Shown here one piece after another: positions 1-8,034 of a stretch of DNA of 34,854 nt. The notes under the pieces are model-generated. The model saw nothing but the letters and a program-made list of their open reading frames with translations, ran no database searches and was not told the origin of the DNA. Origin of the DNA: Candidatus Woesearchaeota archaeon. Lineage in GTDB: Archaea > Nanobdellota > Nanobdellia > Woesearchaeales > UBA9989. A program made the position numbers and the translations under genes. Numbering within the stretch: the stretch's first letter is position 1; each line of letters begins with the position of its first letter. The stretch is taken from the NCBI GenBank assembly GCA_013329045.1, contig DUKZ01000033.1:1-34854 (forward strand), given 5' to 3'.

Positions 1-33
1 CCTAAAATGGGAGAAGAGCCATAAAAAATTGTT

Positions 34-138
34 ATGGCCTCTGGATATAATAACGGCGAATTATTGTTGAAAATTAATGACCGCTATTACAATTATTCGT
101 TGCTTGAAAAAGAACTGATTAGATATTTTCAATGGTAA
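34..138 (+). pseudogene. Small ORF or gene remnant, 34 aa, unknown
   Basis: An ATG-initiated reading frame of 34 codons ends just before the VapBC promoter. The same frame is closed upstream by TAA at 22-24, and the residues before and after that stop (KIV then MASGYNNGELLLKIND) read smoothly, so this may be the 3' end of an older gene broken by a stop, or a very short real gene. The C-terminus is rich in Tyr and charged residues. No family is recognised and the window edge cuts off the upstream context. Confidence 0.25.
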
Positions 139-156
139 GAGAGGTGTTATGACCAA

Positions 157-186
157 AACATTTATATATGTGATATCACATATTTA
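157..186 (+). promoter_or_regulatory. TATA box and 18-bp palindromic operator of vapBC
   Basis: A TATA-like stretch (TTTATATATG, 161-170) runs directly into the perfect palindrome ATATGTGATATCACATAT (166-183), centred between 174 and 175. It lies 20 bases before the antitoxin start at 204. Autorepression by the antitoxin, with or without toxin bound, is the usual arrangement for VapBC modules, so this is the likely operator; overlap with the TATA box would block TBP/TFB access. Confidence 0.7.
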
Positions 187-203
187 TGGTAAAGGTGAGA
201 CCT

Positions 204-425
204 ATGGGAAACATGACATTAGCGATACCAGATGATGTACAGATTGAGATGAAGCACTTCTCTGAAGTGAGATGGAGTGAAGTAGCACGGAAAGCTATTC
301 TTCAGAAGATTGAAGCCCTGAAAATGGCAGAGAAACTGGCAGAGAAAAGCAAACTCACACAAAAAGATGTGGATGAGTTCAATAAAAAAATAAAATCTTT
401 GGCAGGCAAGAGGTTTCTTGAATGA
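204..425 (+). CDS. RHH-type antitoxin of a VapBC-like pair
   Basis: A 73-residue protein. The N-terminus (MTLAIPDDV) looks like the beta strand of a ribbon-helix-helix DNA-binding domain, followed by two helices (about residues 11-21 and 25-38) and a charged C-terminal helix that would wrap the toxin. I choose ATG 204 rather than the in-frame ATG at 186 because GGTGA lies a few bases upstream of 204 and the domain begins there. It overlaps the toxin gene by ATGA (422-425), so the pair is translationally coupled. Family knowledge: such antitoxins neutralise a PIN RNase and repress their own promoter; the palindrome at 166-183 is the likely target. No database match could be checked. Confidence 0.75.
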   Translation: MGNMTLAIPDDVQIEMKHFSEVRWSEVARKAILQKIEALKMAEKLAEKSKLTQKDVDEFNKKIKSLAGKRFLE

Positions 426-835
426 AGATTGTTGTAGATTCAAACGTCATATTCTCAGCATTAATTAGGGATTCGACAACGAGACGGCAAATCCTCGAAT
501 GTGATAACATGTTGCTCTTTCCGGTTTATATTTTTGAAGAGCTAGAGAAGCATAAAGATGAACTTATGAGTAAATCAAGGATGGAGAAAGAAGATTTTGA
601 TGCACTCCTTCACCTCCTGCTCAGTAAGATGATTATAGTACCAACAACATCATTGAAACCGCACAAAGAAGAAGCAGTGTCAATCATCAGGAATATTGAT
701 ATGGACGATGCAGTATTCATTGCTTGTGCACTTGCATATCCGGGAAGCATTATCTGGTCAGATGATAAGAAACTGAAGCTTCAACAGAGAATAAGAGTGT
801 TCAACTCATCAGAAATAAAGGAAGTGCTAAGCTAA
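422..835 (+). CDS. PIN-domain RNase toxin (VapC-like)
   Basis: A 137-residue PIN-domain protein. The acidic residues expected for the metal site are visible: D6 in IVVDSNV, E40 in FEELEKHK, D96 in DMDDAVFIA, and D114/D115 in WSDDKKL. PIN toxins cleave tRNA, rRNA or mRNA when freed from antitoxin. It starts inside the antitoxin stop codon (ATGA overlap) and its own stop overlaps by four bases the stop of the convergent coiled-coil gene on the minus strand. The length and the WSDDKKL motif resemble the COG-type 'predicted nucleic acid-binding PIN' branch more than the compact classical VapC. The RNA target cannot be read from sequence. Confidence 0.8.
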   Translation: MKIVVDSNVIFSALIRDSTTRRQILECDNMLLFPVYIFEELEKHKDELMSKSRMEKEDFDALLHLLLSKMIIVPTTSLKPHKEEAVSIIRNIDMDDAVFIACALAYPGSIIWSDDKKLKLQQRIRVFNSSEIKEVLS

Positions 836-1707
836 TTATTCGTCGCCTGAAACAATAACAAATCATCCTTTGTCAGTTTCTTCTTCAGCTTGATCTTTTC
901 TTCGACTGATTTTCCTTTCTCTTCCAGCATTTCCTGATTTCGGGCTATTTTCTCTTTTTTCTTTTTCTCCTTGATCTCGACAACTTCCCCGGTCATCTTC
1001 TGGAGATGGTCAAGGTATTCCTTCAGAGAATCAGAAAGGATGTTATATACTTCCTTGTAGAAGAGCGCCTTTTTTGTGGATTCCTTCTCTTCTTTTCGGA
1101 GGTGATCGATTGATTTTGCATTTTCGACTAAGGCAACATGCTTTTCCTGCGACAATTTTGCCTTTGCAGTCACCTCAAGATGGAACTCCTGGCTTTGCAT
1201 CCCAATCCGGGATAATTCCTTCCGGGCCAAAGAAAGTTTTTTAGAGACCTCATCGACCCCTTTGCATTCTTCGAGCTTCTTCTTGATCTCCTTGATCTTT
1301 GCCATGAGCTCTTTTTCCTTGTTGAATGGCAAGGCTTCTGTCTCCATCTTTCGCTCAAGGTGCTCGATTGATTTTTTGAGGACCATTGGCGGCTTGTCAA
1401 GGTTGAGCTTTTGCATCATTGCAGTTCGCTCTTTCTCTAATACCTTGACCTCTTTTTGGAGCTCTTTTCTCTTGTCATTGAGCCCCTCACGTTTTTCTTT
1501 AGAAAGCTTGACTTGTGCAGTGCTTTTATCGCGGGCAGACTTGCTTTCTTTCAAACCGCTGATGAGGGAGGTGATCTGCTCGCGAAGCGCTGACTTTTTT
1601 GTGAACCAGATCTCCTTTTCGTCGTTGATGGTCTTGAGCAGTTCCCGAAGGAGAGCGATTGCTGATCGCAGTTCCTTTATGTCATCAAAGACCTGGTGCT
1701 CATCCAT
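832..1707 (-). CDS. Archaeal coiled-coil protein, COG1340-like
   Basis: A 291-residue protein that is almost wholly Lys/Glu-rich heptad coiled coil, with a less charged break near residues 105-112 (NLDKPPMVL) that could be a hinge. The layout resembles the uncharacterised archaeal coiled-coil family COG1340, sometimes labelled phosphoserine-phosphatase-like without real support. No signal peptide or membrane helix is seen, so it should be cytoplasmic. It follows the P1 gene by 23 bases on the same strand and is probably the last gene of the L1-L10-P1 operon, which suggests a role linked to ribosomes or translation. That role is inference only. Confidence 0.75.
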   Translation of the reverse strand: MDEHQVFDDIKELRSAIALLRELLKTINDEKEIWFTKKSALREQITSLISGLKESKSARDKSTAQVKLSKEKREGLNDKRKELQKEVKVLEKERTAMMQKLNLDKPPMVLKKSIEHLERKMETEALPFNKEKELMAKIKEIKKKLEECKGVDEVSKKLSLARKELSRIGMQSQEFHLEVTAKAKLSQEKHVALVENAKSIDHLRKEEKESTKKALFYKEVYNILSDSLKEYLDHLQKMTGEVVEIKEKKKKEKIARNQEMLEEKGKSVEEKIKLKKKLTKDDLLLFQATNN

Positions 1708-1730
1708 TGAACCTCACGAAAGGACAATTT

Positions 1731-2033
1731 TTATCCAAAGAGAGCGCCAAGACCAGCTGCTGCTTGCTCTTCAGTTTTCTTATCCTCTTCCTTTTTCTTT
1801 GGTTCTTTCTTTTCTTCAGCTGCTGGCGCAGCTGCTGCTGGAGCTGCCATGACTGGCATTGCTGCCTTCTCGATTGCTTCGTCGATATTCACGCCATCAA
1901 GTGCTGCAACGAGTGCTTTTACCCGCGCATCATCCGTTTTGACGCCTGCTGCCTCGAGTACCTTCTTCACACTTGCTTCGTCTACCTTCTGTCCTGCCTT
2001 GTGCAGGAGCATTGCTGCATAGATATATTCCAT
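1731..2033 (-). CDS. rpl12: 50S ribosomal protein P1 (archaeal L12)
   Basis: A 100-residue acidic stalk protein. The N-terminal helical dimerisation domain ([14 protein letters not shown], about residues 1-58) is followed by an Ala-rich hinge, a Glu/Lys-rich linker and the conserved C-terminal tail GLGALFG that recruits translational GTPases. Multiple dimers bind the C-terminal spine of L10/P0 at the GTPase centre. It lies 34 bases after L10 in the same operon, with a strong GGGAGG ribosome-binding site in the gap. Because L10 here lacks its own tail, P1 supplies all GLGALFG tails of this stalk. Confidence 0.97.
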   Translation of the reverse strand: MEYIYAAMLLHKAGQKVDEASVKKVLEAAGVKTDDARVKALVAALDGVNIDEAIEKAAMPVMAAPAAAAPAAEEKKEPKKKEEDKKTEEQAAAGLGALFG

Positions 2034-2067
2034 TGTTTGTAACCTCCCTCTTGGTTAGTAACTCTGA

Positions 2068-2913
2068 CTACGATGTTGCACCCTGCAAGGCGAGTGCCTG
2101 CCGGGCTGCTTTTGCGATGATGTCAGGAGTGGTTTTTTCGTTGAGGATTGCGGATTCGACCGCAACTCCTTTTGCCTGGGTGAATGCTTTTGCGATGAGC
2201 AGCGACATGGTATCCTTTGTTGGATACGCAGCTTCCATTGAAAGGTTGACTGCATGCCGCGCAGCTGTCTGCACCTTGCTGAGGAATATTGTCTCATCGA
2301 TGTCAAGAACATCTCTGCCATAGATGACGCCATTCTCAATGACGCACACAAGGTCCAGGCCAATTTTCATCGGCATGATGGATAAACGGGTAAGTACGCT
2401 GGCAACCTTTGCGTTAATGACATGGCCTTTCTCGGTGACAACCTTGTCATTCACTATTGCAACCTTGCCATCTTGGACTGATGTTTTGAGCCCAACTCCG
2501 CCAAGCTCTGAGATAATCGGTCCAGGAGAGAATGGTGTCTTTCCTTTTGGGATGGTGATATCATCAGGCGCAATCTGGCCGGCCTTTGCCGGGGCAGGGG
2601 ACTGGTTTGCCTTTAATGTTTTAAAAAGTTTGAACGGATTGTCTTTTGAGAGGATGAGGGCAGGCATTCCTTCAAACCGGTCAGCGAGCTGGCTGATGCC
2701 TGGTTTGTCTTTTTCGGCAATCTTGAATGCGTGCTTCATCAGGGTCTTCTTGACCATTTTCACGACAACTGGCCCGCGAAGCTTGCTTCTCATTGCCTGC
2801 AATTGTTTTGCAGGAAGGTTTGCCATGTTGACGATGCCGATGATTGGGTATGAAGAAAGCTCTTTTGCAAGTTTCTTTGTCAGGTCTTTCTTTTGTGTTT
2901 TTGAGAGTACCAT
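2068..2913 (-). CDS. rpl10: 50S ribosomal protein L10 (P0), lacking stalk tail
   Basis: A 281-residue P0 protein. The rRNA-binding N-terminal domain (KTQKKDLTKKLAKEL through about residue 105), the inserted archaeal/eukaryotic domain (ITIPKGKTPFSPGPIISELG) and the start of the P1-binding spine (AAYPTKDTMSLLIAKAF, TPDIIAKAARQALAL) are visible. It ends ...LALQGATS. Archaeal P0 proteins are usually about 310-345 residues and carry a further P1-binding helix, a charged linker and a GLGxLFG tail; these are absent, and only 34 bases separate its stop from P1. The AUG is preceded by GGAGGGGAAC, which overlaps the 3' end of L1. P0 anchors the stalk on 23S rRNA with L11. Confidence 0.95.
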   Translation of the reverse strand: MVLSKTQKKDLTKKLAKELSSYPIIGIVNMANLPAKQLQAMRSKLRGPVVVKMVKKTLMKHAFKIAEKDKPGISQLADRFEGMPALILSKDNPFKLFKTLKANQSPAPAKAGQIAPDDITIPKGKTPFSPGPIISELGGVGLKTSVQDGKVAIVNDKVVTEKGHVINAKVASVLTRLSIMPMKIGLDLVCVIENGVIYGRDVLDIDETIFLSKVQTAARHAVNLSMEAAYPTKDTMSLLIAKAFTQAKGVAVESAILNEKTTPDIIAKAARQALALQGATS

Positions 2914-2915
2914 AG

Positions 2916-3653
2916 TCAGTTCCCCTCCGGCTTAGCTTTTTTTGCCGGTATTTTTTTTACTGACTTCTTTTTCTTATCAGCAGTATCAGTGGGGATATCA
3001 ATCTTGAGTGCGCTCACTGGCTTGCCCATCGTTGTTTTGACTATGACATCTTTGATGCTTTGCAGTTCATTTGGCAGGTGGGTGAGAACGTTCTGGTAGA
3101 TCGTGAGAATGTTTGCCACAACCTCCTCTTCATTCTGGTTTTCCATGCCAACGCGCATGTAGATGACAGGTGTTGTCTTTACGAGGACTCTCACGAGTTT
3201 CTGAAGCCTTTCTACAACTTGTGTGAGGTTCGCATTTGGTGGAACGACGCATCCGGCTTTTGGGTTTGGCATCTTTCCCCTGCTGCCAAGGAATTTACCG
3301 AAGGTGGTGGCAACCTTTGGCATGAGGTTTGCCTGTGCGATAAAGAAATCATGCTTCCGTGCTAATGCGCGTAATTTTTTTGGATCGTTATAAGAAGCGA
3401 ATTCATCTTCTGAGATTGATTGATCGCATGCAGTCTTTGCCTGGTCTGAGAGTTCTGCTCCGACAAATGCGCAGACAGAAGCTTTTTTCCCTCGGGGGTA
3501 TGGAAGGGAAACATAAGAATCGAACTGGTTTGCCCCTTTCTTGACATCATAATTTTTTAATGTGATGACAATATCGATTGACTGTTCAAATTTGCGTTTC
3601 TTAGAACCAGCCTTTGCTGCCTGTAATGCCTTTTTTATGTTTTCTTGCTTCAT
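2916..3653 (-). CDS. rpl1: 50S ribosomal protein L1
   Basis: A 245-residue L1 with the typical two-domain fold. Landmarks are KRKFEQSIDIVITLKNYD near the N-terminus, GKFLGSRGKMPNPKAG in the RNA-binding region, and the closing TTMGKPVSALKID. A basic C-terminal extension (KKKKSVKKIPAKKAKP) follows the normal end. L1 forms the mobile stalk next to the E site and in archaea also represses its own operon mRNA. It is the first gene of the operon here: L11, which usually precedes it, is not present upstream. The start is supported by GGAGGG at 3659-3664 and a TATA box near 3712. Confidence 0.96.
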   Translation of the reverse strand: MKQENIKKALQAAKAGSKKRKFEQSIDIVITLKNYDVKKGANQFDSYVSLPYPRGKKASVCAFVGAELSDQAKTACDQSISEDEFASYNDPKKLRALARKHDFFIAQANLMPKVATTFGKFLGSRGKMPNPKAGCVVPPNANLTQVVERLQKLVRVLVKTTPVIYMRVGMENQNEEEVVANILTIYQNVLTHLPNELQSIKDVIVKTTMGKPVSALKIDIPTDTADKKKKSVKKIPAKKAKPEGN

Positions 3654-3725
3654 TCGTACCCTCCTATTTTGACAAATAGTCTTAGGGATCTGTAAAGTGA
3701 ATTAGGGGGTGTTTATAAAGATTGC
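3654..3725 (-). promoter_or_regulatory. Promoter and leader of the L1-L10-P1 operon
   Basis: Read on the minus strand, CTTTATAAAC (3711-3720) is a good archaeal TATA box, about 60 bases before the L1 AUG. This leaves a leader of roughly 35-40 nucleotides ending in the Shine-Dalgarno GGAGGG. Archaeal L1 operons are autoregulated by L1 binding its own mRNA near the start; I did not find a convincing 23S-like L1 site in this short leader. Confidence 0.65.
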
Positions 3726-3798
3726 GGAATCTTCGTGTTGTTCAACCTGTAGATGTTAAGTGAAGGCTGTTAAGAATTCGGCTGTTTTCTTTATAAAC

Positions 3799-4290
3799 CT
3801 AGAATTTCCAGCCTTCAGTCCTAAACATTTCTACAATATCGATGCATTCGACAGCTTTTTGGTTGCAGACGTAGGGTATTTTTATACGGTTTCCCCTTAT
3901 TTTTTCTTCAGTCACAACTATCCTTTTGATTTGAATAAGTGTTTGTTGGAATTGGCTTGCCAATTCAATAGCCAACGCTATAACCCATGGGTCTGCCGAA
4001 TGCTTTGCACTCACATCTACAAGGGATGGATAATTCTTTAGAATTTCTTGGACGATCTGAACTTGCTTTACGGTTGGGGCTTTAAACAATTTTTTCTGTT
4101 TTTTAGCCCAGCCTGCAAGTGAATCATCATAGTCTTTTATCTCATTGAGTACTTCTCTTGGAGCGATTAACCTATCATTTTGTATCAGTTCACTAATGTT
4201 TTTCCACACGCTAACATAAACATCCATTGCGTTATGCTTGTTTAGTTCTATGAGGGAAGAACTATCAATTATGTAAACATTAGCAGTCAT
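3799..4290 (-). CDS. DUF4411 PIN-like protein
   Basis: A 163-residue protein resembling the DUF4411 branch of PIN-like nucleases. The first acidic residue is D9 in VYIIDSSSLI, a Glu lies in APREVLNEIKD, and HSADPWVIALA supplies the central Asp; the later VVTEEK region replaces the usual SxD motif. This family is characteristically encoded directly after an XRE-ImmA/IrrE protein, as here, where its AUG overlaps the preceding stop (ATGA at 4287-4290). That makes a toxin-antitoxin or defence-effector role likely, with this as the RNase-like partner. It is the last gene of the minus-strand island. Confidence 0.8.
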   Translation of the reverse strand: MTANVYIIDSSSLIELNKHNAMDVYVSVWKNISELIQNDRLIAPREVLNEIKDYDDSLAGWAKKQKKLFKAPTVKQVQIVQEILKNYPSLVDVSAKHSADPWVIALAIELASQFQQTLIQIKRIVVTEEKIRGNRIKIPYVCNQKAVECIDIVEMFRTEGWKF

Positions 4291-5447
4291 TTTCTCGCCT
4301 TTGAGAGTACCTTGTCGAAACTCTTAGATTTTATAGAGAGATAGCTCAGTGCATCTGTGTAAGTGATGTAATTCTTGTCATAATTGTTGGCAACCAGTGA
4401 AACAAACTTGTTCCCCACTTCAGAAAGGCATTTCACGTCAGGAGCAACACTTCCGCCTTTAGTTCCCTTGCCTTTTTTAGGCAGAATTTCTGTTTTATAC
4501 TGGCTTAATTTGTCGTCATAATCTTCTTTACTGATATATCTCAACTTCAGCATATTCAGAAGAAGCATAGCCTTGCTTACTTTATACTTGTTTGACATTG
4601 ACTTCAAGGTCTCCCTCTGAAGCAGTTTGACCTTGTTCTGCTCAAGCACTTCCTTAGCAAGACCTTTAGGCAGCAAGAATCCTGACGCAAACTCATTGCA
4701 CCATCTTTCTACATCATCTTTATAGACTGAAGTAACATCAGGCAAATCAATCACCGATTCCCCGAGAAGAATATGCCCTAATTCGTGCATTATAGAAAAA
4801 ATCCTTGCTTCAATTGTGTCTTTTGTGCTGACGACTATTACGTTTGGTGTTTCATCGACAAATACAAAGCCTCGGGCATCTTCAACAGGCATCGAAAACT
4901 GGAACAAGAAAATATTATGCTCCTCTAAAACATCCCTTAAATAATTCAAAAGCTCACGAGCAGATTTAAATTTTCTCTGCCTCTCATCAGTCAAGCCAAA
5001 CAATTGCCTGTATTGGCTAGCCATAGTTTCAGGGTTTTCTGTGATTTTCACTCTTTTTATCTTAGAGCCAGTATCATAGGCAATATTCCTGGAAAGCTCT
5101 TTGCCCAATTCCTGCAATTTTCTAGTCTTTCTCATAACCAGAATAGTTTTCTTGTTGAAGATATTTGCCTTATTCGGAAGCATCCTATAGTCTTTTGGCT
5201 TTGGCTTCTCAGGAATCGGCTTTGAGAGCAAGAAAGACGCAACAGGCCTCTTAAAAATGATAGACAGCTCCTCTAGCTGTCTGTACGTTGGCTTTTTCTC
5301 CTTGCTTATGAATTTTTGGATAGTCTGAGGGCTTGTCTTGAGCCTTTTGGCTACCTCTTCCTCAGTCCACCCGGAGCTTTCAATAAGCCACTTCAGGACA
5401 GATGGTTCAATATCCACAAGGATTTGCATTCTGGCCATTTTTATCAT
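4287..5447 (-). CDS. XRE-family regulator fused to ImmA/IrrE metallopeptidase
   Basis: A 386-residue two-domain protein. An XRE helix-turn-helix occupies about residues 14-65 (WTEEEVAKRLKTSPQTIQKFI, DNA recognition). The ImmA/IrrE (DUF955) zinc peptidase follows, with HELGH at 221-225 and the downstream glutamate E252 in WCNEFASGFLLP. Family members cleave or bind repressors, or act as antitoxins to the adjacent PIN-like protein. AUG codons at 5447, 5438 and 5429 are all possible starts; none has a clear ribosome-binding site. It overlaps the DUF4411 gene and lies 73 bases after the restriction subunit. The gap holds two TTGATAATT copies that could be its operator. Confidence 0.88.
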   Translation of the reverse strand: MIKMARMQILVDIEPSVLKWLIESSGWTEEEVAKRLKTSPQTIQKFISKEKKPTYRQLEELSIIFKRPVASFLLSKPIPEKPKPKDYRMLPNKANIFNKKTILVMRKTRKLQELGKELSRNIAYDTGSKIKRVKITENPETMASQYRQLFGLTDERQRKFKSARELLNYLRDVLEEHNIFLFQFSMPVEDARGFVFVDETPNVIVVSTKDTIEARIFSIMHELGHILLGESVIDLPDVTSVYKDDVERWCNEFASGFLLPKGLAKEVLEQNKVKLLQRETLKSMSNKYKVSKAMLLLNMLKLRYISKEDYDDKLSQYKTEILPKKGKGTKGGSVAPDVKCLSEVGNKFVSLVANNYDKNYITYTDALSYLSIKSKSFDKVLSKARK

Positions 5448-5461
5448 TTAATCTTTCTTTC

Positions 5462-5512
5462 TTGATAATTTTATTGTTTCTTTTCTGAATATTTTTCATT
5501 TTTTTGATAATT
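5462..5512. promoter_or_regulatory. Paired TTGATAATT repeats, candidate operator
   Basis: The 9-mer TTGATAATT occurs at 5462-5470 and again at 5504-5512, 42 bases apart, which is four helical turns. They lie in the only real gap in the island, just upstream (minus strand) of the XRE-ImmA gene. The equal face and position suit binding by its HTH domain. The region is A/T-rich, so chance repetition is possible. Confidence 0.35.
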
Positions 5513-5520
5513 GCATGATG

Positions 5521-8034
5521 TTACATTCGTTCGTTAAACTCTTCAGCCGTTATTACAATATCATAACCGCCGACCTGTTCAACTTTATGTTTGTATATTC
5601 CTGTGTAGCTTAAACTTGATTCTTCGTATCTTTTAAATTTGAATACGGCATCGTTCATTAGATTGCTGTTGAAGACTCCTAAACTTACCAATAACTCAAA
5701 ATCATCAACTTTTAGTCCTGTAACCTTTTTAAATAAACCGGGTTCGAGTTTTGTAATAACGTCTTTTAATGTCCTTTCTCTGAAATCTGTTAAATACATA
5801 AATATGGGAATCCTGGTTGCAAACTTTATTAGTTTTTTCTGTATCTCTTTTCTCTTGCTCATATATTCTTTCTCTTCGTCCGAAAGTTTTTTCTTTTCTT
5901 TTGGAGAAATATCTTCTTCATTAGCTAACTTTTGTTTAGCTTTTTTCACAGCTTCTGACTTATTGATAATCAGCTCTATATCATTATTTAGACTTCTAAA
6001 TCCTTCAATACTCATCAAGGCTTCTAAGGCTTTGGGATTATTTAGAATCTTGCGTAATGTAGCGTTATCAACATTTACGAGCAGGGCACTTTCCCATCTT
6101 CTTGCAAGAAGTGAGGCAGTCGTTCCACTCATTGCCATCTCGATTATGCCAGAAGCATCAATCTGCTTCATGGTACTTCCATCATAGGCTAGAACGGGCA
6201 AGAAATCAATAAATTCCTTGATTTTTTTCTCAGAATCTGTTTCTTCAGGATTAAGATTACAGCTATAATCTGCAATTTGCTTTAATGCCCTATTTGGTGC
6301 AAAGTCAAAAATATAACATTCTCTTTTTATTATCTCTTCAGAATTAGGTGATTTTCCATCAGGATTCTTAACTGTCCATGGAGATTGCACTCTAAAAGCT
6401 GCCTGAAAATAGGTTTCCGGACTCTTTAAGTTTCTAAGCATAAATATACCTGTCCATGGCTTGACTGTTACTCCTGTCGTTAGCTTTCCGCAAGATAAAG
6501 TAATTGATTTGCTTTTCAAAGGCTCTTCCATTGCTTTTAAAACAGGAGGTAATGCTTCCAAACCAACACCTGCACTTGTTCCGGCAGCAACGACAATATT
6601 ATAGTCATGATAGTATCTATTCTGTTTCTGCATCAGCAGATTTTTCATAGCATGACAGGAAGCAACATTAGGCAAAAACCAGAGTGTATGTGATAGAATA
6701 TTCAATAATCTTGCATCTGAATAAGGTAATGGCGGCTTTCTTGCGCCTAATTTGAGGTTATCAAGATTAGATGCCATATAATTTCCACGTATCAAATCGA
6801 GCCATTTCTGAACATCATCCGCATAAGCAAATTTTGCATCTTTTCCCTCCCCTTTGGTTGAGAAAAATACATTTAAATCAAATGTATCAAATTCTCCGCC
6901 ACTAGCAAGATTTATTACGGAATGAGGTAATTGATAAGTTAGCAAAACAATTCTTGGAAGAGCTTCGTATGGGTTGTTAGGTTTTTTCCAATTTTCTTTT
7001 GCTCTTTGCTCATCAGAATAAGTCCAATGATATATCTGTTCTTCAATAAATTCTCCAGAGATTATTGCTCTAAAAGGAGTTCCAGATAAATAAAGATAAG
7101 CACTTGTCTTAATTGGCATTACGCTCTCTAAATAATCAATCTTATCCTGTTCTTCAGGAGCATCGTATTCTTTTTCCTCAAAAGTGATCTCCTTTTCTTC
7201 ATCAAATAGGTTTTTTGCAAGTTCTCTCCATGCCCCATAATGGTATTCATCAAAAATTATGCAATCCCATTTAGTCTTGTGAACCCATTTATTTTTAGCT
7301 TTAATGCCACCCAATGAGTTTTTTCCTAAATAATCCTGAAATGATCCAAAGCAGACTATTGGCTTATTCTGTTTCAATTTTTTATAATCTGCTTCTGAAT
7401 GTCTGGAGAAAAATTGCCATCCTTCAAAATCAACATGATTAGATAGGTCTTCTTCCCAAGCGCTTTCAACAGCAGGCTTAAATGTCAATACAAGAATCTT
7501 TTTCCAGCCCCTGTTTTTGGCTAATTGATATGCTGCAAAAGTCTTTCCAAACCTCATTTTGCAGTTCCACAGAAAATGAGGAGTCCTCTTCTCTTCTTTA
7601 AAACTGGAGAAATATTCAGAAGCTCTTCTTACAGCTTCAGATTGTTCAGGCCTCATTTTAAAGTTCAGAGTTCTGTTATCTTCATTTATAATTCCTGTTT
7701 TGAGTGCTAAAACCGCTGCTTTAACTTGCTCGACAGAGCATGCAAACCATTCTCCGCCTTTGCCTTTAACGCCTTTTTTGATTAATAGCCTGTGGACTGC
7801 ATGATCATCAAAATAAGTGCCGTCTTTACGCATCGCTGACTCTTCAAAAACAATTTTATACGGTAATGAATCACCTGGTCTTTTTGTAGGATATTGCTCT
7901 GCAACTCTTTTCTTAACATCAACAGCAGTATAACCTATTTTTAGCAATCCTTCATAAGCCTTATCAGTATAAGCATATATTTTAGGATTTATTTCCGGCT
8001 TTTTTGGAAAAAAATCCTTAATCTTCACTTTCAT
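5521..8034 (-). CDS. Restriction subunit: GIY-YIG nuclease plus SF2 helicase
   Basis: An 837-residue protein. Residues 17-100 look like a T5orf172/MUG113-type GIY-YIG nuclease (KIYAYTD, LLKIGYT, KKR at 41-43, FDDHAVHRLL, GEWF). An SF2 helicase core follows: motif I CKMRFGKT (158-165), DEYH (262-265), SGTPFR (317-322), motif V LSCGKLTTGVTV (513-524) and motif VI AAFRVQSPW (545-553). A Lys-rich helical tail may bind DNA or partners. The expected role is ATP-driven restriction of unmodified DNA. It overlaps the upstream methyltransferase gene by 17 bases, so the two are coupled. No PD-(D/E)XK motif was seen, so GIY-YIG is the likely cutter. The exact restriction type is uncertain. Confidence 0.85.
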   Translation of the reverse strand: MKVKIKDFFPKKPEINPKIYAYTDKAYEGLLKIGYTAVDVKKRVAEQYPTKRPGDSLPYKIVFEESAMRKDGTYFDDHAVHRLLIKKGVKGKGGEWFACSVEQVKAAVLALKTGIINEDNRTLNFKMRPEQSEAVRRASEYFSSFKEEKRTPHFLWNCKMRFGKTFAAYQLAKNRGWKKILVLTFKPAVESAWEEDLSNHVDFEGWQFFSRHSEADYKKLKQNKPIVCFGSFQDYLGKNSLGGIKAKNKWVHKTKWDCIIFDEYHYGAWRELAKNLFDEEKEITFEEKEYDAPEEQDKIDYLESVMPIKTSAYLYLSGTPFRAIISGEFIEEQIYHWTYSDEQRAKENWKKPNNPYEALPRIVLLTYQLPHSVINLASGGEFDTFDLNVFFSTKGEGKDAKFAYADDVQKWLDLIRGNYMASNLDNLKLGARKPPLPYSDARLLNILSHTLWFLPNVASCHAMKNLLMQKQNRYYHDYNIVVAAGTSAGVGLEALPPVLKAMEEPLKSKSITLSCGKLTTGVTVKPWTGIFMLRNLKSPETYFQAAFRVQSPWTVKNPDGKSPNSEEIIKRECYIFDFAPNRALKQIADYSCNLNPEETDSEKKIKEFIDFLPVLAYDGSTMKQIDASGIIEMAMSGTTASLLARRWESALLVNVDNATLRKILNNPKALEALMSIEGFRSLNNDIELIINKSEAVKKAKQKLANEEDISPKEKKKLSDEEKEYMSKRKEIQKKLIKFATRIPIFMYLTDFRERTLKDVITKLEPGLFKKVTGLKVDDFELLVSLGVFNSNLMNDAVFKFKRYEESSLSYTGIYKHKVEQVGGYDIVITAEEFNERM

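Noticed and set aside
1262..1852. Long plus-strand frame (196 codons) opposite the coiled-coil gene
   Set aside because: It is the mirror of the Lys/Glu-rich minus-strand gene, giving Ser/Phe/Leu-rich low-complexity protein, and it spans into P1.
3654..3798. L11 gene upstream of L1
   Set aside because: The gap is only 145 bases with a TATA box and leader, and the next gene upstream is the DUF4411 PIN protein.
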